Shown here piece by piece: positions 13,663 through 21,398 of a stretch of DNA of 24,887 bases (position 1 is its first letter; each line of letters begins with the position of its first letter). The stretch is taken from positions 1-24,887 of IMG/VR virus record IMGVR_UViG_3300020474_000103. One strand, 5' to 3'. A program made the position numbers and the translations under genes. A model generated the notes under the pieces. The model was not told where the DNA came from and did not search any database. It saw nothing but the letters and a program-made list of their open reading frames with translations. Source of the stretch: a virus.

Positions 13663-15321
13663 ATGAACACACAAAGTTTACTTAATGAATCCGCTGGATT
13701 TAACAAGCAAATGTCTGAAGAGGCAAAAGGACTTGTATCCAAGTGGGAAAAGACTGGCCTTTTAGAAGGTATCGAGTCTGACTTTGAGAGAAGTTCTATA
13801 GCTACACTTTTAGAAAACCAAGCAAGAGAACTTGTAAAAGAAGCATCTTCTACAGGTACATCAGCAAACTCTGAAGAGTGGGCAGGTGTAGCTCTACCAT
13901 TGGTACGAAGAATTTTCAGTGAAATCGCTGCAAAAGAATTCGTTAGTGTACAACCTATGAACTTACCATCAGGTCTTGTATTCTACTTAGACTTTAAGTA
14001 CGGTACAGCACAGCCAGGATTTGAAACTGGCGCAGGTAAAGATTCACAAACTGACTCAGTATTCGGTATCACCGAAACTGCAAGTGAAGCAAGTGAAGGT
14101 CTTTACGGAGCGGGTAGATTTGGTTACTCAATCAATGACGTAGCATCATCAGCATTAGATATTGCAGCATCATTATCTGACGCAACTAAATTTATCTCAG
14201 CATCAGTTAACCTAAATACAGGTGGAACTGAATATGATTATGATTCTTCATTCTCAGCATCAATTGCAGCAGCAGGACACGGTGCATTAATCGTTAAAGT
14301 ATCTGCATTAACTTCATCAATCTCAGGATTCGATAAAGAAGGTGTAAGAGGATTTGAAGTATCAGGTTCAGGTGTTGCAGAACACTATCCAGCATTTACT
14401 AAACTATCAGGTGCAAACATTAGCGCACTTATTAGAATCTCAGCAGCAGATACTGCAGTAGATAAATTAGTAATCAAGTATCACAAACAACCAACTGACA
14501 TCACAAGAGGTGACTTCGAGCAATCTGATTTCGCATCAAACGGTGGTGTAGGTGCAGACTTAGGTATTCCTGAGTTGAATGTTGAATTAAGAAGTGTTCC
14601 AATTGTAGCTAAAACAAGAAAGTTAAAAGCACAATGGACTCCTGAATTCGCACAAGACTTAAATGCATACCACTCAGTAGACGCTGAAGCAGAATTAACT
14701 TCAATGTTATCTGAATACATTTCTCAAGAAATCGACTTAGAAATCTTAGATATGTTATTGGAAAATGCATTAACTACAGGACATTGGTCAGCAAGAATCG
14801 GATATTCTTGGAATGGTTCAGGTTTCACATCAAGTGGTCTTAACGCGGCAGTTGAGAGATATACTCAACAACAATGGTTCCAAACTTTAGGTACTCAGTT
14901 ACAGAGAGTTTCTAACCAAATCCACGCGAAGACTATGAGAGGTGGAGCAAACTTTATGGTAGTATCTCCTGATGTAGCTACAATCATTGAGTCAATTCCA
15001 GGCTTCCATAGTAATGGTACAGGAAACGAAATGAACTTCGCATTTGGTGTAAGCCAAGTAGGTTCTTTCGCGAATAGATACCAAGTATACAAAAACCCAT
15101 ATATGAAAGAGAACGTAATCCTATTAGGATTCAAAGGTTCACAATTCTTGGAAACAGGTGCAGTTTACGCTCCATACATTCCGTTAATTATGACTCCTCT
15201 TGTATATGACCCAACTAACTTCACGCCAAGAAAAGGTGTAATGACACGTTACGCTAAACAAATGGTGAGAGGTGAGTTCTATGGTAAGGTTCTTGTACAT
15301 GGACTTGAAGTAATTGGATAA
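13663..15321 (+). CDS. gp23: Major capsid protein, gp23-like
   Basis: Main shell protein with the HK97-type fold. T4-family landmarks are VRRIFSEIAAKEFVSVQPMN then PSGLVFYLDFKYG, KTRKLKAQWTPEFAQDLNAY with HSVDAEAELTSMLSEYISQE, GGANFMVVSPDVATIIESI, and the C-terminal YAPYIPLIMTPLVYDPTNF with TRYAKQMVRGEFYGKVLVHG. Length is 552 aa (T4 521). LVKE60|A corresponds in place and sequence to the T4 cut after E65 that removes the N-terminal delta domain. A further LLNE9|S site stands at the extreme N-terminus. Residues 120-290 (Ala/Ser/Gly-rich) hold the insertion and are the least conserved. It is preceded by an AAGGA site 24 bases after the scaffold stop and followed by a strong terminator. Confidence 0.95.
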   Translation: MNTQSLLNESAGFNKQMSEEAKGLVSKWEKTGLLEGIESDFERSSIATLLENQARELVKEASSTGTSANSEEWAGVALPLVRRIFSEIAAKEFVSVQPMNLPSGLVFYLDFKYGTAQPGFETGAGKDSQTDSVFGITETASEASEGLYGAGRFGYSINDVASSALDIAASLSDATKFISASVNLNTGGTEYDYDSSFSASIAAAGHGALIVKVSALTSSISGFDKEGVRGFEVSGSGVAEHYPAFTKLSGANISALIRISAADTAVDKLVIKYHKQPTDITRGDFEQSDFASNGGVGADLGIPELNVELRSVPIVAKTRKLKAQWTPEFAQDLNAYHSVDAEAELTSMLSEYISQEIDLEILDMLLENALTTGHWSARIGYSWNGSGFTSSGLNAAVERYTQQQWFQTLGTQLQRVSNQIHAKTMRGGANFMVVSPDVATIIESIPGFHSNGTGNEMNFAFGVSQVGSFANRYQVYKNPYMKENVILLGFKGSQFLETGAVYAPYIPLIMTPLVYDPTNFTPRKGVMTRYAKQMVRGEFYGKVLVHGLEVIG

Positions 15322-15349
15322 TATTTAATTATTTAATTCTCATTAAATT

Positions 15350-15376
15350 AAGGGTAACTTCGGTTACCCTTTTTTT
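15350..15376 (+). terminator. Intrinsic terminator after the capsid gene
   Basis: AAGGGTAAC, loop TTCG, GTTACCCTT is a perfect 9-bp stem with a stable UUCG tetraloop, running into a seven-T tract. It lies 28 bases past the capsid stop and is the clearest terminator in the window, closing the scaffold/capsid unit. Confidence 0.92.
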
Positions 15377-15386
15377 ATGCCCTATA

Positions 15387-15395
15387 CTACTTATA
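15387..15395 (+). promoter_or_regulatory. CTACTTATA, variant of the intergenic motif before phoH
   Basis: This partial match (ACTTATATTAAAG) lies just after the capsid terminator and 43 bases before the phoH ATG. A new promoter is needed here because the terminator ends the previous unit. It shares the ACTTATAT form with the copy at 23556. Confidence 0.35.
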
Positions 15396-15438
15396 TTAAA
15401 GAGTTATGTAAGTTATTATTCATTAATAAGGATAGTGC

Positions 15439-16101
15439 ATGCCAGAAAATACGAATAAAAGGGTACCAAAGGGAGCAGTTAAATATAATATAACTCTTTC
15501 AGAAGAACAGAAACTCGCAAAATCAGAAATAAGAAATCATCCATTTAATTTTATATTAGGAAAAGCAGGAAGTGGTAAAACACTATTAGCAGTACAGATA
15601 TCATTAGATTGTTTTTTTAAACGAGAAGTAAATAAAATAGTAATTACAAGACCAACTATATCAAATGAAGATAATGGATTCCTTCCTGGCTCATTAGATG
15701 AAAAAATGGAACCATGGTTAGTTCCAATTAGGTCTAATATGAGAAAAGTTTACAATAAACCCATTATATTAGAAAAGATGGAAAAGAATCAAGATATAGA
15801 ATTGGTATCTTTATCACACTTTCGAGGAAGAACTTTTGATAGTTCAATAGTTATAGTAGATGAGTTCCAAAATCTAAATAAACAACAGTTAGCAATGGTT
15901 TTAGGTCGTTTAGGTAAAAACTCAAGAATGATGTTGTGTGGCGACCCACAACAAATTGATTTAAAATTTACAAATGACTCTGCTGTTCATGAAGTTCATA
16001 AACTAAAAGATTCAGAGTTTGTTTATAGTGTAAACCTAAAAGATAATCACAGACATGAGTCGTTAGATAACGTTCTTAAACTGTTATTTTCTTTTGAATA
16101 A
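15439..16101 (+). CDS. phoH: PhoH-like P-loop ATPase
   Basis: Single-domain PhoH-like NTPase of superfamily 1 helicase type. Walker A is GKAGSGKT (residues 41-48), Walker B is SSIVIVDEFQNLN (D141-E142), and the SRMMLCGDPQQID sensor/motif III follows. The RPTISNEDNGFLPGSLDEKM segment is typical of PhoH. Length 220 aa fits the short phage form without RNA-binding extensions. PhoH-like genes are common in marine phages and are used as a diversity marker; their role is debated (RNA metabolism is favoured over strict phosphate control). The gene sits alone between the capsid terminator and the first fibre gene. Family is secure, role in this phage is not. Confidence 0.9.
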   Translation: MPENTNKRVPKGAVKYNITLSEEQKLAKSEIRNHPFNFILGKAGSGKTLLAVQISLDCFFKREVNKIVITRPTISNEDNGFLPGSLDEKMEPWLVPIRSNMRKVYNKPIILEKMEKNQDIELVSLSHFRGRTFDSSIVIVDEFQNLNKQQLAMVLGRLGKNSRMMLCGDPQQIDLKFTNDSAVHEVHKLKDSEFVYSVNLKDNHRHESLDNVLKLLFSFE

Positions 16102-16121
16102 CGATTTAGAAAAATAAAACA

Positions 16122-16130
16122 ATATTTATA
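16122..16130 (+). promoter_or_regulatory. ATATTTATA motif before the long fibre gene
   Basis: Exact copy in the 59-base gap after phoH, 30 bases before the ATG at 16161. It is directly followed by the inverted repeat TAACGT-AA-ACGTTA (16131-16144), another motif-plus-hairpin arrangement. A GGAG ribosome site is at 16151-16154. Confidence 0.55.
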
Positions 16131-16160
16131 TAACGTAAACGTTAATTATTGGAGATATAA

Positions 16161-19100
16161 ATGTCATTTGACTACACAGGTTCATTTAGTGGTTCGTTCA
16201 CAGGTAATTTAATATCAACAAATGGGGTAATATCTTCCTCGGCTCAATTGCCAAGTGGGATTTTATCATCATCTGTACAATTACCGAGTGGAATAGTGTC
16301 CTCATCAGGACAAATAAACTATAATACTATTAGTAATAAACCAACTACTATATCTGCATTCCAAAAAAACTCCATAACCGCAAATAACGCATTTAGACAA
16401 ACAACATTTCCATCCGTATCATCATCAATTGGTACAAGATTAACTACTTTAGAAGGTGCAACAGACAATACAGGGTCAGAACAGACACTATCATTTAATG
16501 ATGGTACAAACGCACTAAGTATTTCAAATGGAAATACAGTAGATTTATCAACACTTGCAGGTGGCGGTGGTGGTGGAGCAGGATTAAACATAACAGCATC
16601 AGATGAAGGAACTCCATTAAGTAAAATAGTTCGTAGTTTTGACTTTGTAGGTAACGCAGTTACAGCAACTAACGCAGGTAACGCAGTTACGGTAACAGTA
16701 AATACAGGTTCACTACAATTACCAAGTGGATTAATCTCATCTTCAGCACAATTAGGAAGTATTTCATCATCAGCACAGATAGCAGATGATATATCAGGTT
16801 CATTATCAGCAAATGCGATTGTAGGTTTAGGAGCAGGGATTGTTTCAAGTTCAAATCAAATATTACCAATAGTAACTTCAAGTATTACTGACTTCCCAAC
16901 GGAAGTTTCAAGGTCAGCAGCATCGTTTGGATTTGGAACAGGTGGTGGTTCAACTGACATAACAGCATTAAATAATTTTACGGGTTCTGCAAACACAAGT
17001 ATTACGGCACTAAACACATTTACGGGTTCTGCGATTTCAAACAATCAAACTTCGTCAATGACAGTAGCAACTGCATCATACGCACTATTCGCAGTGTCCG
17101 CGTCTCATGAAATTACAACAGAAGTTAGTTCATCTCACTCAATAAACGCAGATACAGCATCATTTGTGATAGGTCATGTACAAACTTCCCAAACAAGTTC
17201 AATGTCTGTAGCAACTTCATCGTTTACAACAGGATTTTCAATTTTTAACGGAAATAGAGTAATATCTAACACAAGTCTACCTGTAGGAGTTTACAATACT
17301 AACGCAGGAACAAGTGGTTCGTTAACACAATTTATAGAAAAGGTATTTTTCCCAAATACAGTACCATCAATCACAACAAATGGATTTACAATCGGTGAAT
17401 TCGTAGCAAGTGGTTCTGAAATCGGAACAGCAACAGCAACAGACGCAGAAGGACAAAGTATTACATTCCAAGCAGCAAGTTCTTACTCAGATAACTTCTT
17501 TAAGATAGCAAGTAATGGAAAAATAACTCTAAATACTAAATCAACATCATCAATGAACACTGATAATACGCCAGGTAGTGGTTCTCACGCATTTCCTATA
17601 GAAGCCGTAGATACATTCGCAGGTGTTGGTTCTAAAACAATATACATAAGGGTAACTCCTAATACCGCTCCTAAATGGAGACAAACATCAGTAGGTGGTT
17701 CAATAGTGACAACGTTTACACAATCACTAAATGAAAATTCTGTAGCAGCGAATAATAAAGTTAGAGTTTATTTCACTGACGCAGAAAGTGACACTATAAC
17801 AATTGGAAGTGGTTCAGCATTTGTAAGTTCAAGTTTTTCATTTACTAAAGCAAGTACATATGTTCAACTAAATCAGATAACTTCTTCATTAGATTATGAA
17901 GTTACCCCAAAATATGAATTCGTTTTAACAGCAAGTGATGAACATTATGGAAGTGGTGATGATACTGAATCAATTACTTACTTACCATTCCAAGTAGCAG
18001 TAGTTGATAACGTTGGTCCAACTGTAAATGACCAAACATTAGGAAGTATCAATGAAAATACGACAGATGGTGCAAGTGTAGGTTCAATAACTGCAACAGA
18101 CCCAACAGGTGATACAATAACATTTAGTAATTTTACACTAAAAGAAGCAAATTTAGATGGTGGTTCAAATATTACATCATCTTTAGGTGGTAATTCATTA
18201 TATGACCCACACTCAGACCCATTCCAATGTAGTTCTGCAGGTGCAGTAACAAGAAAGAATGGAGTTTATCTAAATTCTGATGTAGCAAATAGATATTTTT
18301 ATCAAGTAACAGTAAAAGACGCATTTAACTCAACATCTGATACAGGTTTAATTAGAATTAACATCGATGATGACGCCGCAACTTCAATAACTGACAATTG
18401 GGATAATTTATATATCATAGAATCCGCAACAAGTAGTGCAGAAATAAAAATTAGTTCAAATGGTAGAACAGGAACAAGTGCATTATGGTCATCAGGAGTA
18501 TCTCAAAGATGGGAAGTTAAATCAACAGGAAATTTAATTTCATTATCATCTACAACAGGTTCAAGTGCAACTTTAAGATTAGCAAGTAACCTAAGTGGTT
18601 CAGCATATACAAGTGGAAGTACAATTTCAGTAGAATTAACCGCATCAGAAAATGGATTTGAAACAACTAAACAATTTGTAAATCAAGATATAGCAGTTGT
18701 TATTAATAACGCACCTGTACCAAGTTTCAGTAACACATCTGCAAACTTAAATACAAATGGTGCAAGAAGTGGTAGTACAATTACAACAATATCTTTTACA
18801 GATACAGAAAGTGATTCACTAAATCATGGTTCATTTACATTTACAGACCCAAGTGGTCAATTAAACGCATATAAATCTGGCGATACTTACTTAGTACAAC
18901 CAAAAAATAATTTAAGTGGTTCCGCTTATCCAATGACCGCATCTATAAAAGATACTCATGGATTTAGAGTAGGTACTACTAAACATAGTGTAACAATCGC
19001 ATCAGCACCAAATGGTACTTTAACTACAAATGGTACATTTAGAATAATAGAGAGTGCAGAAAGTGGAGCACATATAAAAATTAACGCTGATGGTAGAACG

Positions 19101-20198
19101 GGAACACAAGGTGACTTAGGAGTTACTTACTCACCTCAATATAATTCCGCAGCAGTACAAGCATTTACTTCATCTAACGCAGCCATAGCAGTAAACAGTA
19201 ATGGTAAACTAACAATAGGTGTAAATATAAGTGGTTCAAGTACAGGTAGTGGTGATACAATTACATCAACTATATCATATCAAGACCAATTTAATAATAT
19301 AGGTTCAGACAGTATATCAGTAAGTGTAGTTGCAAATCAAGCTCCAACAGCAACATTTAGTGAGATTGGTGCAAACATGACTGCGTCGATTTCAAGTGGA
19401 ACAGGATTAGTAAGTATGTCAATATCTGATACAGAATCCGATACACCGTTTTCCGCTTCATTTGGTGGACCAAACGCAGGAAACTTACAATTTGTACCAC
19501 AAAACGCAAATTCATCGTCATACGTCATTAAAACAACGGGTACGATAAGTTCGGGTGTAACATATAGTTATACAGCATCAGTACACGATAACTTTGACAA
19601 ATCAACATCATACAAAAGAACAATAACACTTCTTGACCCTGTAGCAAAAACATATGTTTACGGTTGGGATGGTGGTTCTGCAGCAAGTGAAGCAACAGCA
19701 ATAGCATCTATGGGTGATAGTGGAGCAGATGGTGTTGATATCGAAGCAGGTTCAGTAATTGCAAAACTACAAAGTGGTTCACTTGGTACAACATTCAGTC
19801 CAACATATGTTGGTGGTACAATGTTACTATTTGGAAGTAGTTCAAAAACAACATTATCAGATAGTAACGCAACAGGACTATCAAGTTTCGGATATATAAA
19901 CTTTAGTAGTGGTGGTTCAAAAAGATTAGTCGTAGTATTCCCATCAGCATCAAATCAGTTTGGGAAACCAAGAAGTATGTATGATGGAGTACCACCTGAT
20001 GGAACAGGTACAGAAAAAGAATACTATGTATATGCAAAAGACGCCTCAATTCCTGGCACAATTGGAACGGGTGTATATTACTTCGACACTGAAAATGCAG
20101 TAGAAGGATATTCAAGATGGGGTATAATATTTGCAGAAGGTGAAAATACAAATAACTCAAGATATTATTTAATGCCTGACTCGGCGTCAGCACCATAA
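16161..20198 (+). CDS. Long adhesin/tail-fibre protein with cadherin-like repeats, 1345 aa
   Basis: The first 420 residues are Ser/Thr/Gly-rich with short repeats (SSSAQLPSGI-type, three copies within residues 23-55, and more later), the style of marine phage fibres. From about residue 400 to 1160 the protein is a chain of cadherin-like/immunoglobulin-like beta domains. Calcium-site-like steps recur: TATDAEGQSITF, YFTDAESDTITI, ITATDPTGDTITF, SFTDTESDSLNHG, SISDTESDTPFSA. A distinct C-terminal domain of about 180 residues (from TYVYGWDGG) ends in SRYYLMPDSASAP and may be the tip. Two further segments share the IIESAxSxAxIKI pattern, marking repeated domains. It opens the fibre unit, and its 16963-17070 stretch shares a module with the next gene. 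Host-surface adhesion is the likely role; virion position is unknown. Confidence 0.75.
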   Translation: MSFDYTGSFSGSFTGNLISTNGVISSSAQLPSGILSSSVQLPSGIVSSSGQINYNTISNKPTTISAFQKNSITANNAFRQTTFPSVSSSIGTRLTTLEGATDNTGSEQTLSFNDGTNALSISNGNTVDLSTLAGGGGGGAGLNITASDEGTPLSKIVRSFDFVGNAVTATNAGNAVTVTVNTGSLQLPSGLISSSAQLGSISSSAQIADDISGSLSANAIVGLGAGIVSSSNQILPIVTSSITDFPTEVSRSAASFGFGTGGGSTDITALNNFTGSANTSITALNTFTGSAISNNQTSSMTVATASYALFAVSASHEITTEVSSSHSINADTASFVIGHVQTSQTSSMSVATSSFTTGFSIFNGNRVISNTSLPVGVYNTNAGTSGSLTQFIEKVFFPNTVPSITTNGFTIGEFVASGSEIGTATATDAEGQSITFQAASSYSDNFFKIASNGKITLNTKSTSSMNTDNTPGSGSHAFPIEAVDTFAGVGSKTIYIRVTPNTAPKWRQTSVGGSIVTTFTQSLNENSVAANNKVRVYFTDAESDTITIGSGSAFVSSSFSFTKASTYVQLNQITSSLDYEVTPKYEFVLTASDEHYGSGDDTESITYLPFQVAVVDNVGPTVNDQTLGSINENTTDGASVGSITATDPTGDTITFSNFTLKEANLDGGSNITSSLGGNSLYDPHSDPFQCSSAGAVTRKNGVYLNSDVANRYFYQVTVKDAFNSTSDTGLIRINIDDDAATSITDNWDNLYIIESATSSAEIKISSNGRTGTSALWSSGVSQRWEVKSTGNLISLSSTTGSSATLRLASNLSGSAYTSGSTISVELTASENGFETTKQFVNQDIAVVINNAPVPSFSNTSANLNTNGARSGSTITTISFTDTESDSLNHGSFTFTDPSGQLNAYKSGDTYLVQPKNNLSGSAYPMTASIKDTHGFRVGTTKHSVTIASAPNGTLTTNGTFRIIESAESGAHIKINADGRTGTQGDLGVTYSPQYNSAAVQAFTSSNAAIAVNSNGKLTIGVNISGSSTGSGDTITSTISYQDQFNNIGSDSISVSVVANQAPTATFSEIGANMTASISSGTGLVSMSISDTESDTPFSASFGGPNAGNLQFVPQNANSSSYVIKTTGTISSGVTYSYTASVHDNFDKSTSYKRTITLLDPVAKTYVYGWDGGSAASEATAIASMGDSGADGVDIEAGSVIAKLQSGSLGTTFSPTYVGGTMLLFGSSSKTTLSDSNATGLSSFGYINFSSGGSKRLVVVFPSASNQFGKPRSMYDGVPPDGTGTEKEYYVYAKDASIPGTIGTGVYYFDTENAVEGYSRWGIIFAEGENTNNSRYYLMPDSASAP

Positions 20199-20216
20199 GA
20201 AAAGGAAAAGAAATAG

Positions 20217-21293
20217 ATGGCAACAACAGCAGGTGATATTTATGTAAGAAGTGGAGCGTCAGGTTCATTCACGTCAGTACAATATGTACAAGGTGGGTGG
20301 ATTACTGTAGCATCAGCATCAGACATGAACTCTATTTATCACGATAGACTTAGAGACGGACAGATTGTTTGGGTAGAACATACTGAACAATTATATGTTA
20401 CAAGAAAGTTTATCGCATTCTCTACGCCAGGATATGGTGGTTCAGATGACTCTGCTTCATTCCATACTACTACCTTAGGTATTTCAGGTGGTGGTGGAGC
20501 TGGTGATATTACATCAGTAACAGCAGGAACAGGTTTAAGTGGTGGTGGGGCATCAGGAGCAGTAACACTTAACTTAAATACATCAGACGCAGCATTTATA
20601 TCAGGTGTAAGTGGTCAATTGACATCATTAAATAATTTTACAGGTTCAGCAAATACAAGTATTACATCATTGAATACTTTTACGGGTTCTGTAATTACAA
20701 ACAGTATAACAAGTTCTATGACTGTAGCAAGTTCTTCTGTATCAGATAGAGCGATGTTTACAGCACAATGGACATTAGGTGCAGATGGTTCCAATCATTA
20801 TACATTTACAGGTCATGGTTTAACAGGAGCAGAAAATGACCCAACACTTTATTTAATGAGAGGTCAAAAATATAAATTTATAAATAATATGGGAGCACAT
20901 CCATTTAGGATTCAATCAACTCCAAATGGTTCAGCAGGTACAGCATATAATGATGGTGTAACAAATAATAACGTTTCAAGTGGAACATTAACTTGGGATG
21001 TACAATTTGACGCACCAAGAGTTTTATATTATCAATGTACTTCTCACGCAAATATGGGTGGTGTTATTTATGTACTAAACGCTGATACAGGTTCTGGCGG
21101 TAGTGGAACAGGTGGTATATTTACAACTACAGGTTCTTTCAAATCAACTACGAACAGTTTAGATATAACAGGTTCGGTTAGAGTCGGTGACGGTGTTTTA
21201 AGATTAAAAGAATTTTCAACTACTCCAACTTATGAAGAAGGTGCAATATTTTATTCAGCATCAAACTTCTACTTTGGGTTAGGAAGTAGTTAA
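20217..21293 (+). CDS. Fibre-type protein with cupredoxin-like domain, 358 aa
   Basis: The N-terminal 100 residues (GDIYVRSGASGSFTSVQYVQ) resemble a virion-attachment part. Residues 115-180 are a Gly/Ser/Thr fibre stretch with NFTGSANTSIT repeats shared with the preceding gene. Residues 185-290 look like a cupredoxin: YTFTGHGLTG, a GAHPFRI step with H228, and YYQCTSHANMGGVIYV with C274, H277 and M280. Together these give the His/Cys/His/Met ligand set of a type-1 copper site with the C-x2-H-x2-M spacing of amicyanin. The C-terminal 60 residues are another beta-rich fibre piece. It follows the long fibre gene by 18 bases behind a purine-rich ribosome site. A virion structural role is inferred; copper binding is predicted only. 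Confidence 0.72.
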   Translation: MATTAGDIYVRSGASGSFTSVQYVQGGWITVASASDMNSIYHDRLRDGQIVWVEHTEQLYVTRKFIAFSTPGYGGSDDSASFHTTTLGISGGGGAGDITSVTAGTGLSGGGASGAVTLNLNTSDAAFISGVSGQLTSLNNFTGSANTSITSLNTFTGSVITNSITSSMTVASSSVSDRAMFTAQWTLGADGSNHYTFTGHGLTGAENDPTLYLMRGQKYKFINNMGAHPFRIQSTPNGSAGTAYNDGVTNNNVSSGTLTWDVQFDAPRVLYYQCTSHANMGGVIYVLNADTGSGGSGTGGIFTTTGSFKSTTNSLDITGSVRVGDGVLRLKEFSTTPTYEEGAIFYSASNFYFGLGSS

Positions 21294-21307
21294 TAAAATA
21301 TAATTAC

Positions 21308-21316
21308 ATATTTATA
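21308..21316 (+). promoter_or_regulatory. ATATTTATA motif before the repeat-built fibre gene
   Basis: Exact copy 14 bases after the preceding stop and 82 bases before the next ATG, the longest leader of the seven exact copies. The leader holds a 7-bp hairpin at 21340-21361. Confidence 0.55.
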
Positions 21317-21328
21317 TTATGTAAGAAA

Positions 21329-21362
21329 TTGGTTGTGGCTGGTACAATTTGTTGTGTACCAA
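21329..21362 (+). other. Structured leader, TTGGTTGT...ACCAA type, copy 1
   Basis: TTGGT (21329-21333) can pair with ACCAA (21358-21362), enclosing or competing with a perfect 7-bp stem TGGTACA/TGTACCA (21340-21346 with 21355-21361, 8-nt loop). A like-built leader with the same TTGGTTGT start and GTGT(T)ACCAA end precedes the related gene at 23651, so this may be a conserved RNA element. Confidence 0.4.
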
Positions 21363-21398
21363 AGTTGTTTAAAATAATAAATTAATAGGAGAAACAAA

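Noticed and set aside
3004-21316. Reading each ATATTTATA as a T4-type late promoter on the minus strand
   Set aside because: The core TATAAATA is on the minus strand, but no minus-strand genes follow any copy, so antisense promoters are less likely than a + strand element.
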